Source: Streptomyces cinnabarinus
GTDB lineage: Bacteria; Actinomycetota; Actinomycetes; Streptomycetales; Streptomycetaceae
NCBI RefSeq assembly: GCF_027270315.1
Contig: NZ_CP114413.1
Coordinates: 7,688,001 to 7,752,000, forward strand
Length of the DNA: 64,000 nucleotides
Reading direction: 5' to 3'
Shown: piece after piece, positions 8,266 to 16,883 of the stretch
Numbering within the stretch: the first letter of the stretch is position 1
How the letters are laid out: the number at the start of each line of letters is the position of its first letter
Position numbers and translations under genes: made by a program
Notes under the pieces: model-generated
The model's database searches: none
What the model was told of the DNA's origin: nothing
The model's input: the letters and a program-made list of their open reading frames with translations, nothing else

Positions 8266-9285
8266 ATGGACCGCTCTTCGCACTCCCGCTCCCGCAGAAT
8301 GGCGCCCCTGGTGGCCCTGGCCGCAGCGGCCGCACTGACCCTCGCCGGCTGCTCCAGCGGCTCCGGCGGCAAGAAGGCCGAGGAAAGCGCGGACGGCGCC
8401 GCCGCGGGCAAGGCCGACACCCCGCGCATGAAGGTCGCCCTGGTCACCCACCAGTCGCCGGGCGACACCTTCTGGGACATCGTCCGCAAGGGCGCCGAGG
8501 CTGCCGCCGCCAAGGACAACGTCGAGCTGATCTACTCGGCCGACCCCAGCGCCGGCGTCCAGGCCAACCTGGTGCAGAACGCGATCGACCAGAAGGTCGA
8601 CGGCATCGCCGTCACACTCGCCAAGCCGGACGCCCTGAAGGACGTCATAGCCAAGGCGAAGGCGGCGAACATACCCGTCGTCGGCCTCAACTCGGGCGTC
8701 AGCGAGTGGCAGGAACTCGGCCTGATGGAGTTCTTCGGCCAGGACGAGACCGTCGCGGGCGAGGCGCTCGGCAAGCGGCTGAACGAGGCGGGGGCCAAGA
8801 AGGCCGTCTGTGTCATCCAGGAGCAGGGCAACATCGGCCTCACCCAGCGCTGCGACGGCGTGGAGAAGACCTTCTCCGGCTCGGTCGAGACGCTGAACGT
8901 CAACGGCACCGACATGCCCTCGGTGAAGTCGACGATCACCGCAAAGCTCGCCGAGGACAAGGCGATCGACTACGTCGTCACCCTCGGCGCCCCGTTCGCG
9001 CTGACCGCCGCCCAGTCGGTGTCGGAGTCGTCCAGCAAGGCGAAGGTCGCCACCTTCGACCTCAACAAGGACCTCACCGGAGCCATCAGCAAGGGCACGA
9101 TCGAGTTCGCCGTCGACCAGCAGCCCTACCTCCAGGGCTACCTGGCCATCGACTCGCTGTGGCTCTACAAGAACAACGGCAACTACATGGGCGGCGGTGA
9201 GCAGCCGGTGCTGACCGGCCCGGCCTTCGTCGACAAGACCAACGTCGACGCGGTGGCGGGCTTCGCCTCGAAGGGCACCCGGTGA
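8266..9285 (+). CDS. Sugar ABC transporter substrate-binding lipoprotein (RbsB-like)
   Basis: 339 residues from ATG 8266 (AGGAAAG upstream). A lipoprotein signal ends in LAGC near residue 27, so the mature protein is anchored outside the membrane. The rest is a periplasmic-binding-protein type 1 fold: MKVALVTHQSPGDTFWDIVRKGAE, then NAIDQKVDGIAVTLAKPDAL and VVGLNSGV. It is the first gene of a permease-ATPase operon and has GTGA overlap with the permease. The CUT2 class imports pentoses, inositol and related polyols. The neighbouring IolE-like and MocA-type enzymes favour a cyclitol or unusual sugar. Confidence 0.9.
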   Translation: MDRSSHSRSRRMAPLVALAAAAALTLAGCSSGSGGKKAEESADGAAAGKADTPRMKVALVTHQSPGDTFWDIVRKGAEAAAAKDNVELIYSADPSAGVQANLVQNAIDQKVDGIAVTLAKPDALKDVIAKAKAANIPVVGLNSGVSEWQELGLMEFFGQDETVAGEALGKRLNEAGAKKAVCVIQEQGNIGLTQRCDGVEKTFSGSVETLNVNGTDMPSVKSTITAKLAEDKAIDYVVTLGAPFALTAAQSVSESSSKAKVATFDLNKDLTGAISKGTIEFAVDQQPYLQGYLAIDSLWLYKNNGNYMGGGEQPVLTGPAFVDKTNVDAVAGFASKGTR

Positions 9286-10361
9286 TGGGTACGACCCGGC
9301 ATGCCGACCCGGCGGTGACCACACCGCCGGCCCCCGGCCCGAAGGAGACCGACGGGCGCACCGCCCGGCGCCCGCTGGCGCTGCGGCTGCTCGCCCGGCC
9401 CGAAGTGGGCGTCTTCCTGGGCGCCGTGGCGGTGCTGGTGTTCTTCCTCATCACCGCCCCGCCGGTGCGCGACGGCGGCTCGATGGCCAACATCCTGTAC
9501 CAGTCGTCCACCATCGGGATCATGGCGCTGCCCGTGGCCCTGCTGATGATCGGCGGCGAGTTCGACCTGTCGTCGGGTGTCGCCGTCATCACCTCGGCGC
9601 TCACCGCCAGCATGATCAGCTACCAACTGACCATGAACGTATGGGTCGGTGTGATCGCGGCCCTGATCGTGTCGCTGGCGGTGGGTCTGTTCAACGGCTG
9701 GATGCTGGTGAAGACCGGCCTGCCGAGCTTCCTGGTCACTCTGGGCACCTTCCTGATCCTCCAGGGCGCGAACCTCGCCATCACCAAGTGGGTCACCGGC
9801 AACGTCGCCACCGACGACATCAGCGACATGGACGGATTCGGCCAGGCCAAGGCCCTGTTCGCGTCGTCCTTCGACGTCGGCGGTGTCCAGGTGAAGATCA
9901 CCATCGTGTGGTGGCTGGTCTTCGCCGCGCTCGCCACCTGGGTGCTGCTGCGCACCAAGTACGGCAACTGGATCTTCGCGGTCGGCGGCAACAAGGAGTC
10001 CGCGCGGGCCGTCGGTGTGCCGGTCACCTTCACCAAGATCTCGCTGTTCATGCTGGTCGGCTTCGGCGCCTGGTTCGTCGGCATGCACCAGCTGTTCTCC
10101 TTCAACACCGTGCAGTCCGGCGAAGGCGTCGGCCAGGAGCTGATCTACATCGCCGCGGCCGTCATCGGCGGCTGTCTGCTGACCGGCGGCTACGGCTCGG
10201 CGATCGGTCCGGTCTTCGGCGCGTTCATGTTCGGTATGGTCCAGCAGGGCATCGTCTACGCAGGCTGGAACCCCGACTGGTTCAAGGCGTTCCTGGGCGT
10301 GATGCTCCTGGGCGCCACGCTCATCAATCTGTGGGTCCGCCGGACGGCGACCCGGAGGTGA
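9282..10361 (+). CDS. CUT2 sugar ABC transporter permease (RbsC/BPD_transp_2 family)
   Basis: 359 residues from GTG 9282, overlapping the upstream stop as GTGA; ATG 9285 is equally possible. After a 40-residue cytoplasmic leader it has about ten hydrophobic helices. The family signatures are GIMALPVALLMIGGEFDLSSG, LPSFLVTLGTFLILQG and the cytoplasmic loop FAVGGNKESARAVGV that contacts the ATPase. It forms the membrane channel with the ATPase encoded 5 nt downstream. Confidence 0.92.
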   Translation: MMGTTRHADPAVTTPPAPGPKETDGRTARRPLALRLLARPEVGVFLGAVAVLVFFLITAPPVRDGGSMANILYQSSTIGIMALPVALLMIGGEFDLSSGVAVITSALTASMISYQLTMNVWVGVIAALIVSLAVGLFNGWMLVKTGLPSFLVTLGTFLILQGANLAITKWVTGNVATDDISDMDGFGQAKALFASSFDVGGVQVKITIVWWLVFAALATWVLLRTKYGNWIFAVGGNKESARAVGVPVTFTKISLFMLVGFGAWFVGMHQLFSFNTVQSGEGVGQELIYIAAAVIGGCLLTGGYGSAIGPVFGAFMFGMVQQGIVYAGWNPDWFKAFLGVMLLGATLINLWVRRTATRR

Positions 10362-10366
10362 CCGCA

Positions 10367-11284
10367 ATGACCACCCCTCACGGTGCCATCCTCAAGGACA
10401 CGGGTCCCGAGGAGGGCCGGCCGATCGTCGAACTGCGCGGCGCCGGCAAGTCCTACGGCAACATCCGCGCCCTGCACGGCGTCAGCCTCGCCGTCCACCC
10501 CGGCCAGGTGACCTGTGTGCTCGGCGACAACGGCGCCGGCAAGTCCACCCTCATCAAGATCATCTCCGGGCTGCACCAGCACACCGAGGGCGAGTTCCTC
10601 GTCGACGGCGAACCAGTGCGCTTCACCACCCCCCGCGAGGCCCTGGACCGCGGCATCGCCACCGTCTACCAGGACCTCGCCACCGTCCCGCTGATGCCGG
10701 TGTGGCGCAACTTCTTCCTCGGCTCCGAGCTGACCAAGGGCCCCTGGCCCGTCCGCCGCCTCGACATCGAGACGATGAAGAGGACCGCCGACCAGGAACT
10801 GCGCAACATGGGCATCGTCCTGGACGACCTGGAACAGCCCATCGGCACCCTCTCCGGCGGCCAGCGCCAGTGCGTGGCCATCGCCCGCGCCGTCCACTTC
10901 GGCGCCCGCGTCCTCATCCTGGACGAGCCCACCGCCGCCCTCGGCGTCAAACAGTCCGGCGTCGTGCTGAAGTACATCGCCGCCGCCCGCGACCGCGGCC
11001 TCGGCGTCATCTTCATCACCCACAACCCGCACCACGCCTACATGGTCGGCGACCACTTCAGCGTGCTGCGCCTGGGCACCCTGGAACTGTCCGCCGCACG
11101 CGACCAGGTCAGCCTGGAGGAACTCACCAACCACATGGCCGGCGGCACCGAACTGGCCGCCCTCAAGCACGAGTTGTCACAGGTGCGCGGAGTCGATGTG
11201 GACGAACTCCCCGAGGAGAGCGACCTCACCGCACCCGCGCCCGGCACCACCGGCACCACCGGCACCACCGAAGGGAAGGCGTGA
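10367..11284 (+). CDS. CUT2 sugar ABC transporter ATPase, single-domain type
   Basis: 305 residues from ATG 10367. It has one nucleotide-binding domain: Walker A GDNGAGKST, signature LSGGQRQ, Walker B VLILDEPTAALG and switch His in FITHNPHHAY. Unlike RbsA or MglA (about 500 residues, two fused domains) it stops after one domain, as in FrcA-type importers, so it should work as a homodimer. The C-terminus ends in three Gly-Thr-Thr repeats from a short in-frame GC-rich repeat. It powers the permease just upstream. Confidence 0.92.
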   Translation: MTTPHGAILKDTGPEEGRPIVELRGAGKSYGNIRALHGVSLAVHPGQVTCVLGDNGAGKSTLIKIISGLHQHTEGEFLVDGEPVRFTTPREALDRGIATVYQDLATVPLMPVWRNFFLGSELTKGPWPVRRLDIETMKRTADQELRNMGIVLDDLEQPIGTLSGGQRQCVAIARAVHFGARVLILDEPTAALGVKQSGVVLKYIAAARDRGLGVIFITHNPHHAYMVGDHFSVLRLGTLELSAARDQVSLEELTNHMAGGTELAALKHELSQVRGVDVDELPEESDLTAPAPGTTGTTGTTEGKA

Positions 11285-11286
11285 AC

Positions 11287-12186
11287 ATGGCGGCACTGGA
11301 CCGCATCCGGGTCGGCTCCGCCCCGGACTCCTGGGGCGTGTGGTTCCCCGACGACCCCCAGCAGGTCCCCTGGGAACGCTTCCTGGACGAGGTCGCCGAG
11401 GCCGGATACCGGTGGATCGAGCTGGGCCCGTACGGCTATCTCCCCACCGACCCCGCCCGCCTCACCGACGAGATCACCAGGCGCGACCTCAAGGTGTCCG
11501 CCGGTACGGTCTTCACCGGACTGCACCGCGGCCCCGCCGTCTGGGAGTCCACCTGGGAGCACGTCAGCCAGGTCGCAGCCCTCACCCAGGCGATGGGCGC
11601 CAAGCACCTCGTCGTCATCCCCTCCTTCTGGCGCGACGACAAGACCGCCGAGATCCTGGAGCCGCCGGAGCTCACCGGCGCGCAGTGGGCCCACCTCACC
11701 AAGGGCATGGAACGCCTCGGACACGAGGTACAGGAGGCCTACGGCCTCGACATCGTGGTCCACCCGCACGCCGACACCCACATCGACACCGAGGACCATG
11801 TGGAGCGCTTCCTCGACTCCACCGACTCCGACCTCGTCAACCTCTGCCTGGACACCGGGCACTACGCCTACTGCGGCGGGGACAGCGTCAAGCTGATCGA
11901 GACCTACGGCGAGCGCATCGGCTATCTGCACCTCAAGCAGGTCGACCCGGAGATCCTCGCGGACGTCGTGAAGAACGAGATCCCGTTCGGACCGGCCGTC
12001 CAGCGCGGCGTGATGTGCGAACCGCCCGCCGGGGTGCCGGAGCTGGAGCCGGTGCTGGTGGCCGCGCAGCGGCTCGGGGTCGAGCTGTTCGCCATCGTCG
12101 AGCAGGACATGTACCCCTGCGAGCCGGACAAGCCGCTGCCGATCGCCGTACGCACCCGCAAGTTCCTGAGGTCCTGCGGCGCCTGA
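11287..12186 (+). CDS. Xylose-isomerase-like TIM-barrel protein (IolE/inosose dehydratase-like)
   Basis: 299 residues. ATG 11287 is chosen because GGAAGG lies 7 nt upstream; GTG 11281 overlaps the ATPase stop but has no room for a ribosome site. The fold is AP-endonuclease-2/sugar-isomerase: GYRWIELGPYGYLPTD near the start, VHPHADTHIDTEDHVERF (metal-binding His/Glu region, about 155-172), LCLDTGHYAYCGG and GYLHLKQVDP. IolE proteins dehydrate 2-keto-myo-inositol; relatives epimerise keto-sugars or cleave 3-keto-glycosides by elimination. Position between a sugar importer and a MocA dehydrogenase supports action on a keto-cyclitol or keto-sugar. The exact reaction is open. Confidence 0.85.
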   Translation: MAALDRIRVGSAPDSWGVWFPDDPQQVPWERFLDEVAEAGYRWIELGPYGYLPTDPARLTDEITRRDLKVSAGTVFTGLHRGPAVWESTWEHVSQVAALTQAMGAKHLVVIPSFWRDDKTAEILEPPELTGAQWAHLTKGMERLGHEVQEAYGLDIVVHPHADTHIDTEDHVERFLDSTDSDLVNLCLDTGHYAYCGGDSVKLIETYGERIGYLHLKQVDPEILADVVKNEIPFGPAVQRGVMCEPPAGVPELEPVLVAAQRLGVELFAIVEQDMYPCEPDKPLPIAVRTRKFLRSCGA

Positions 12187-12196
12187 GAGGACATCC

Positions 12197-13210
12197 ATGA
12201 CCACGCCCCTGGGCATCGCCGTCATCGGCACCGGACGCATGGGCGCCGACCACGTCCGCCGGATCCAGGAGGTCATCAGCGGGGCGCGGGTCACGGCCGT
12301 GGTGGACGTCGACGCGGAGCGGGCCAAGGCCGTGGCCGGCCGCGTCGACGGCTGCGCCGTGCACACCGACCCGGCCGCGGCGATGGCGTCGGCCGAGGTC
12401 GACGCCGTCCTCGTCGCCTCCCCGGGCCCGGCGCACGAGGCCGCGCTGATGGCCGCCTTCGCCCGCGGCCTTCCGGTGCTGTGCGAGAAGCCCCTCACCC
12501 CCGACGCCGCCTCCGCACTCCGTCTCGTCGAGGCCGAGCGGGCCCTCGGCGGACGGCGCGTCCAGGTCGGCTTCATGCGCCGCTATGACGCCGAGTACGT
12601 CCGGCTCAAGGCGCTGCTGGAGACCGGGCAGCTGGGCCGCCCGCTGATGCTGCACCAGCGGCACCGCAATGTCGCGAGCGCGTCCTTCTTCACCTCCGAC
12701 ATGCTGATCACCGACTCGGTTTCCCACGAGGTGGACGTCACCCGCTGGCTGACCGGCCAGGAGATCACGGCCGTCACGGTGCTGCGTCCGACCTCGTCCG
12801 CAGGTGCCCCCGAGGGGCTGATCGACCCGCAGTTCGTGGTCCTGGAGACCGCCGGCGGTGCCCTCGCGGACGTGGAGATCTTCGTCAACTGCGGCTTCGG
12901 CTACCAGGTGCAGGCCGAGGTGGTCTGCGAACGCGGCACCGCCCGGGTCGGCGACGGCCACGACCTGGTCACCGCCATGGCCGGACGCTGGGGCGGCAGC
13001 ATCGCCCAGGACTGGACCGAACGGTTCGCCGACGCCTACGACCGGGAGGTCCAGGCCTGGGTCGACGCCACCCGGCGTGGCGAGGTCACCGGTCCGGGCA
13101 TCTGGGACGGGTACGCGGCCGCCGCCGTCTGCGAGGCCGGGGTGCGCTCCCTGCGCGAGGGCGGCCGGGTGGAGGTGGAGCTGGCCGCACGGCCGACGTT
13201 CTACGGCTGA
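12197..13210 (+). CDS. Gfo/Idh/MocA-family dehydrogenase A (inositol 2-dehydrogenase-like)
   Basis: 337 residues from ATG 12197 with GAGAGG upstream. The N-terminal Rossmann domain starts IAVIGTGRMGADHVRRI (GxGxxG) and carries the family motif LCEKPLTPDA, whose Lys is catalytic. The C-terminal alpha/beta sheet domain includes MRRYDAEY and DSVSHEVDVTRWL, where the paired Asp/His act on the hydroxyl being oxidised. The product would be a keto-sugar or keto-cyclitol, matching the IolE-like protein encoded just upstream. Last gene of the importer operon. Confidence 0.9.
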   Translation: MTTPLGIAVIGTGRMGADHVRRIQEVISGARVTAVVDVDAERAKAVAGRVDGCAVHTDPAAAMASAEVDAVLVASPGPAHEAALMAAFARGLPVLCEKPLTPDAASALRLVEAERALGGRRVQVGFMRRYDAEYVRLKALLETGQLGRPLMLHQRHRNVASASFFTSDMLITDSVSHEVDVTRWLTGQEITAVTVLRPTSSAGAPEGLIDPQFVVLETAGGALADVEIFVNCGFGYQVQAEVVCERGTARVGDGHDLVTAMAGRWGGSIAQDWTERFADAYDREVQAWVDATRRGEVTGPGIWDGYAAAAVCEAGVRSLREGGRVEVELAARPTFYG

Positions 13211-13297
13211 GACACGCCTCGAGCCCTCGACAGGCCGTTGTCAGTGCCCCGCGCTAGCGTGCCCAGCAGTGACCGTTCCCGTACCGGGAGGCTAGTG

Positions 13298-13711
13298 ATG
13301 GCTTCACGACTCAACCCCTACCTCACCTTCGCCGGCGACGCCCGCCAGGCGATGGAGTTCTACCAGCAGGTCTTCGGCGGCACGCTGAACCTGAACTCCT
13401 ACGGCGACTTCGGCCAGCCGGACCCGGCGATGGCCGACAAGATCATGCACGGCCTGCTGGAGACCCCGAACGGCTTCACCCTGATGGGCGCCGACAACCC
13501 CGAGGGGGCCGGCAAGCAGGGCGAGCACAAATACGCCGTGAGTCTCAGCGGCGACGACGACACCGAGCTGCGCGGCTACTGGGAGAAGCTCTCCGAGGGC
13601 GGCCAGGTCTCCGTGCCCCTGGACAAGCAGATGTGGGGCGACGTCTTCGGCATGTGCACCGACCGGTTCGGGGTGCCGTGGATGGTCAACATCAGCGAGA
13701 AGACGGGCTGA
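13298..13711 (+). CDS. VOC/PhnB-like protein
   Basis: 137 residues from ATG 13298 with GGGAGG upstream. It is a single vicinal-oxygen-chelate fold of the PhnB/YjdN type: LNPYLTFAGDARQAMEFYQQVFGG at the N-terminus, FTLMGADNP in the middle and DVFGMCTDRFGVPWMVNI at the end. Members of this subgroup usually lack a known enzyme activity and are not ring-cleaving dioxygenases. It ends at a bidirectional hairpin, so it is probably a single transcription unit. Confidence 0.85.
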   Translation: MASRLNPYLTFAGDARQAMEFYQQVFGGTLNLNSYGDFGQPDPAMADKIMHGLLETPNGFTLMGADNPEGAGKQGEHKYAVSLSGDDDTELRGYWEKLSEGGQVSVPLDKQMWGDVFGMCTDRFGVPWMVNISEKTG

Positions 13712-13724
13712 CTCCGACCGGCCT

Positions 13725-13747
13725 GGGCACCCGCGCCGCGGGTGCCC
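13725..13747. terminator. Bidirectional hairpin terminator
   Basis: GGGCACCCG (13725-13733), a 5-nt loop and CGGGTGCCC (13739-13747) form a perfect 9-bp GC stem between two convergent genes. There is no T-run, as is common in Streptomyces. Confidence 0.7.
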
Positions 13748-13761
13748 GTCGCCCGGTTCGC

Positions 13762-14766
13762 TCAGGCCTGCCGTACTTCCTCGATCGTGACGGGGCGGTG
13801 CTCGTGCAGGGACAGGGTGCAGGCGTCGGCGATCCAGCCCGCCTCCAGGGCGTCCTCGATCGTGCACGGGGAGGTCCGGGTGCCGGCCACGACCTCGGTG
13901 AACGCGGTGAGTTCGGCGCGGTAGGCGGCCGTGAAGCGGTCCATGAAGAAGTCGTGCGGGGTGCCCGCGGGGAACGTGACCCCGGGTTCCACGGAGCGCA
14001 GCGGCAGCTTGTCCTCCAGGCCCACGGCGATGGAGTCCGTGAAGCCGTGGATCTCCATGCGGACGTCGTAACCCCGGGCGTTGTGGCGGGAGTTGGAGAC
14101 CACCGCGAGGGTGCCGTCGTCCAGGGTGAGGAGCGCGCCGGTGGTGTCGGCGTCGCCCGCCTCCCGGATGTAGTCGGCGCCCCGGTTGCCGCCGACGGCG
14201 TACACCTCGGTCACCTCGCGTCCGGTGACCCAGCGGATGATGTCGAAGTCGTGCACCGAGCAGTCCCGGAAGATGCCGCCGGAGGCGGCGATGTACCCGG
14301 CGGGCGGCGGCGCCGGGTCCAGCGTGGTCGACCGTACGGTGTGCAGCTTGCCCAGCTCACCGCCGAGCACGGCGGCCCGCGCGGCGACGAACCCGGCGTC
14401 GAAGCGGCGGTTGTAGCCGATCTGGATCGGCACGCCCGCGCCCGCCACGGCCTTGAGGACCTCGACGCCCTCGGTCATGGTCCGGGCGACGGGCTTCTCG
14501 CAGAAGACGGGGATGCCCGCCTCGACCCCGGCGCGGATCAGCGCGGGATGGGCGTCCGTGGCCGCGGCGACGACGACGCCGTCCACTCCGGCGGCGAACA
14601 GGGCCTCGGGCGAGTCCACGACCTCGCCGCCGAACCGCTCGGCGGCGGACTTCGCCGCGTCCGCGAACGGGTCGGTGAGTACGAGGGAGTCGACGGCGTT
14701 GAGTCCGGAGAGGGTCTCGGCGTGGAAGGCGCCGATGCGGCCGAGGCCGAGGATTCCGATGCGCAT
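13762..14766 (-). CDS. Gfo/Idh/MocA-family dehydrogenase B (IolG-like)
   Basis: 334 residues. Rossmann start IGILGLGRIGAFHAETL (GxGxxG), catalytic VFCEKPVARTM, and IGYNRRFDAGF with DCSVHDFDIIRW in the substrate domain, which is the pattern of myo-inositol 2-dehydrogenases (EKP, RRFD, H-D-D). It is the third gene of a minus-strand operon after the PhyH-type and SDR genes. It probably oxidises a cyclitol or sugar with NAD. Substrate is inferred from family, not proven. Confidence 0.9.
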   Translation of the reverse strand: MRIGILGLGRIGAFHAETLSGLNAVDSLVLTDPFADAAKSAAERFGGEVVDSPEALFAAGVDGVVVAAATDAHPALIRAGVEAGIPVFCEKPVARTMTEGVEVLKAVAGAGVPIQIGYNRRFDAGFVAARAAVLGGELGKLHTVRSTTLDPAPPPAGYIAASGGIFRDCSVHDFDIIRWVTGREVTEVYAVGGNRGADYIREAGDADTTGALLTLDDGTLAVVSNSRHNARGYDVRMEIHGFTDSIAVGLEDKLPLRSVEPGVTFPAGTPHDFFMDRFTAAYRAELTAFTEVVAGTRTSPCTIEDALEAGWIADACTLSLHEHRPVTIEEVRQA

Positions 14767-14831
14767 GAGGGTGCGGCTCCTAGAAGTAGTGCAGGGGTCT
14801 TGCTGGTCCAGGAAGTAGGGCAGGGGTTTCG

Positions 14832-15608
14832 CTAGTCCAGTCCACCAAGGACGTTCTGGTCCCAGTCGATCACCGAGCCGGTGACCACCCCGGAGCGTTC
14901 CGAGAGCAGGAACACCACGAAGTCGGCGATCTCCTCCGGCCGGCCCAATGTGCCCATCGGCAGCCGGGCCGCGGCGCGTTCCCGCCAGTCGTCGCCCGCG
15001 CCGTGGAAGGTGCGCTGGGTCGCGTCCTCGCCTTCGGTCGCCGTCCAGCCGATGTTGAGGCCGTTGATCCGGATCCGGTCGAAGCGGTGGGCGTGGGCGG
15101 CGTTGCGGGTGAGCCCGACGAGCCCGGCCTTGGCGGCGACGTACGGCGCGAGGAAGGGCTGTCCGCCGTGCGCCGACGACGTGATGACGTTGACGATCGT
15201 GCCCGGCGCCTCGCGGGCCACCATGTCCGCGACCGCGGCCTGCATGGCGAAGAAGGGCGCCCTGAGGTTGATCGCCACGTGCTGGTCGAACAGCTCGGGC
15301 GTGGTGTCCAGCAGGGTGCCCCGGGAGGTCAGCCCGGCGGCGTTGACCAGGCAGTCGATCCGCCCGTAGGCCGCCACGACCTCGGCGACGGCCGCCTTCG
15401 GCTGCTCGGCGTCGGCCAGGTCGGCGCGGACGAACAGGGCCTTGCCGCCCGCGGCGGTCAGCTCCGCCACCAGCGCCTCGCCGGGCTCGGCCCGCCGCCC
15501 GGTGACGGCCACGACCGCCCCCTCGCGGACCGCGGCCCGCGCGACGGCGGCACCGACGCCCTGGGTGCCGCCGTTGACGAGGACGACCTTGTCGTCGAGA
15601 AGTCCCAT
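14832..15608 (-). CDS. SDR-family oxidoreductase
   Basis: 258 residues. Classical short-chain dehydrogenase: VVLVNGGTQGVGAAVA (TGxxxGxG variant with Gly for the first Thr), VNAAGLTS for the NNAG region, the catalytic Ser in VITSSAHGG, and Tyr-Lys in YVAAKAGLVG (YxxxK). Operon position between the PhyH dioxygenase (17-nt gap) and the IolG-like dehydrogenase suggests oxidation or reduction of the same polyol or sugar acid. Confidence 0.88.
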   Translation of the reverse strand: MGLLDDKVVLVNGGTQGVGAAVARAAVREGAVVAVTGRRAEPGEALVAELTAAGGKALFVRADLADAEQPKAAVAEVVAAYGRIDCLVNAAGLTSRGTLLDTTPELFDQHVAINLRAPFFAMQAAVADMVAREAPGTIVNVITSSAHGGQPFLAPYVAAKAGLVGLTRNAAHAHRFDRIRINGLNIGWTATEGEDATQRTFHGAGDDWRERAAARLPMGTLGRPEEIADFVVFLLSERSGVVTGSVIDWDQNVLGGLD

Positions 15609-15624
15609 GATGGTGCCGTTCCTT

Positions 15625-16776
15625 TCAGCTCGCGCGCCGCTCGGCGCCGGACCTCAGCGCGTCCCGCAGCACCGACGGCGTCCAGCTCTCGCGCAGCGCG
15701 CGCCGGACGAGGTCCGCCTGGGCGGGCGGGGCGAGTCCGTCGACGGGCGGGTCGCGGTCGAGGTTGGTGGGGAAGGGGTAGCCCTCGGCGCTCGCCGCGA
15801 TCACGTTCTCCAGCCAGGGCTCCGCCGCGCCCGCGGCCCGCCGCTCCAGCAGCACGGGGTAGACGGCGTTCACCACCGCCTCCCGGTCCACCGTCTCCAT
15901 GGCCCGCCCGAACGCGGACGACACCTGGAGCAGATTCGCCATACGGCGTACGTCCGCCGAGCGGTTGGTGCCCGCGGCGTGGAACAGCGCCGGGTTGAAG
16001 AAGGCCGCGTCGCCCTTGGCCAGCGGCAGTTGGACGTGGTGGGCGTCGAAGTACGCCTGGAACTCCGGCCTCCGCCAGGCCAGATAGCCCGGCTCGTACG
16101 TCTGCGAGTACGGCAGGTACAGCGTCGGGCCCGACTCCACCGGCATGTCGCCGTGGGCCACGGCGCCCTGGAGGGTCAGTACGGGGGAAAGGCGGTGCAC
16201 GTGCGCCGGATAGGCGGCGGCGACCTCGTCGGAGAGGAAGCCCAGGTGGTAGTCGCGGTGCGCGGTCTGCGCGGTGCCGCCCGGGTTGACGACGTTGACC
16301 TGCGAGGTGACCTGGTAGCCGGGGCCGAGCCAGGCCGTGGAGACCAGGGCGAGGACGTCGTTGGCGTAGTAGTCGGCGAAGGCTGACGGGTCGTGGCGGG
16401 CGGCCTTCTCCAGCGCGTTCCACACCCGGTCGTTGGCCCCCGGCCTGGCGAAGTGGTCCCCGGCCGTGGTGCCCGCGGCACGCTGCTCGGCGATCAGGGC
16501 CTCGAAGACCCCGGTGACCCGGTCGACGACCGCCGGGTCGGGGAACGCGCCGCGGAACAATACGACACCGGGGCCGTCGGTGAGCGCGCGCACCAGCTCC
16601 TCACGCAGCCCCTCACCCGTCGCGGTCCCGTCGTAGACCAGGACGTTCCGCTCCACCGCGATGGCGTGCGGATAGTCGACGGGGTCGGTGGCGCGCTCGA
16701 CGAGCGGGCGGAAGGAGTCGAGGTCGCAGTCCCGCGCGGACAGCCACACACGGCGGTGTACGGGAGTGAAGGACAT
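15625..16776 (-). CDS. Phytanoyl-CoA dioxygenase (PhyH)-family Fe(II)/2-oxoglutarate oxygenase
   Basis: 383 residues from ATG 16776 (GAGAGG upstream). The double-stranded beta-helix has the iron facial triad: His-x-Asp in TAHRDYHLG (about residues 175-180) and the distal His in NPALFHAAGTNRS (about 265), with a following Arg for 2-oxoglutarate. PhyH-family bacterial enzymes hydroxylate or desaturate small molecules. As first gene of an operon with SDR and inositol-dehydrogenase homologues, it may open an unusual sugar, ether or alkylated cyclitol by hydroxylation. Confidence 0.85.
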   Translation of the reverse strand: MSFTPVHRRVWLSARDCDLDSFRPLVERATDPVDYPHAIAVERNVLVYDGTATGEGLREELVRALTDGPGVVLFRGAFPDPAVVDRVTGVFEALIAEQRAAGTTAGDHFARPGANDRVWNALEKAARHDPSAFADYYANDVLALVSTAWLGPGYQVTSQVNVVNPGGTAQTAHRDYHLGFLSDEVAAAYPAHVHRLSPVLTLQGAVAHGDMPVESGPTLYLPYSQTYEPGYLAWRRPEFQAYFDAHHVQLPLAKGDAAFFNPALFHAAGTNRSADVRRMANLLQVSSAFGRAMETVDREAVVNAVYPVLLERRAAGAAEPWLENVIAASAEGYPFPTNLDRDPPVDGLAPPAQADLVRRALRESWTPSVLRDALRSGAERRAS

Positions 16777-16790
16777 CGGTGTCCTCTCGG

Positions 16791-16830
16791 TGACAGGGGC
16801 GACTCAGCCCTGTCATTCTTGTCAGGACAA
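16791..16830. promoter_or_regulatory. Inverted repeats in the divergent PhyH/LacI promoter region
   Basis: TGACAGGG (16791-16798) and CCCTGTCA (16808-16815) form a perfect 8-bp inverted repeat with a 9-bp spacer. Directly after it, TTGTC-AG-GACAA (16819-16830) is a second one. They lie between the starts of the PhyH operon and the LacI-family gene and are good operator candidates for that regulator. Confidence 0.5.
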
Positions 16831-16883
16831 AGCCGTCGAACAACCAGCAGGCATCCATCAAAAACCCCTCAAGGAGTCCCGGT

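Noticed and set aside
11240..11284. Minisatellite or CRISPR-like repeat at the ATPase end
   Set aside because: Only three short Gly-Thr-Thr codon repeats inside a coding sequence; no spacer structure.
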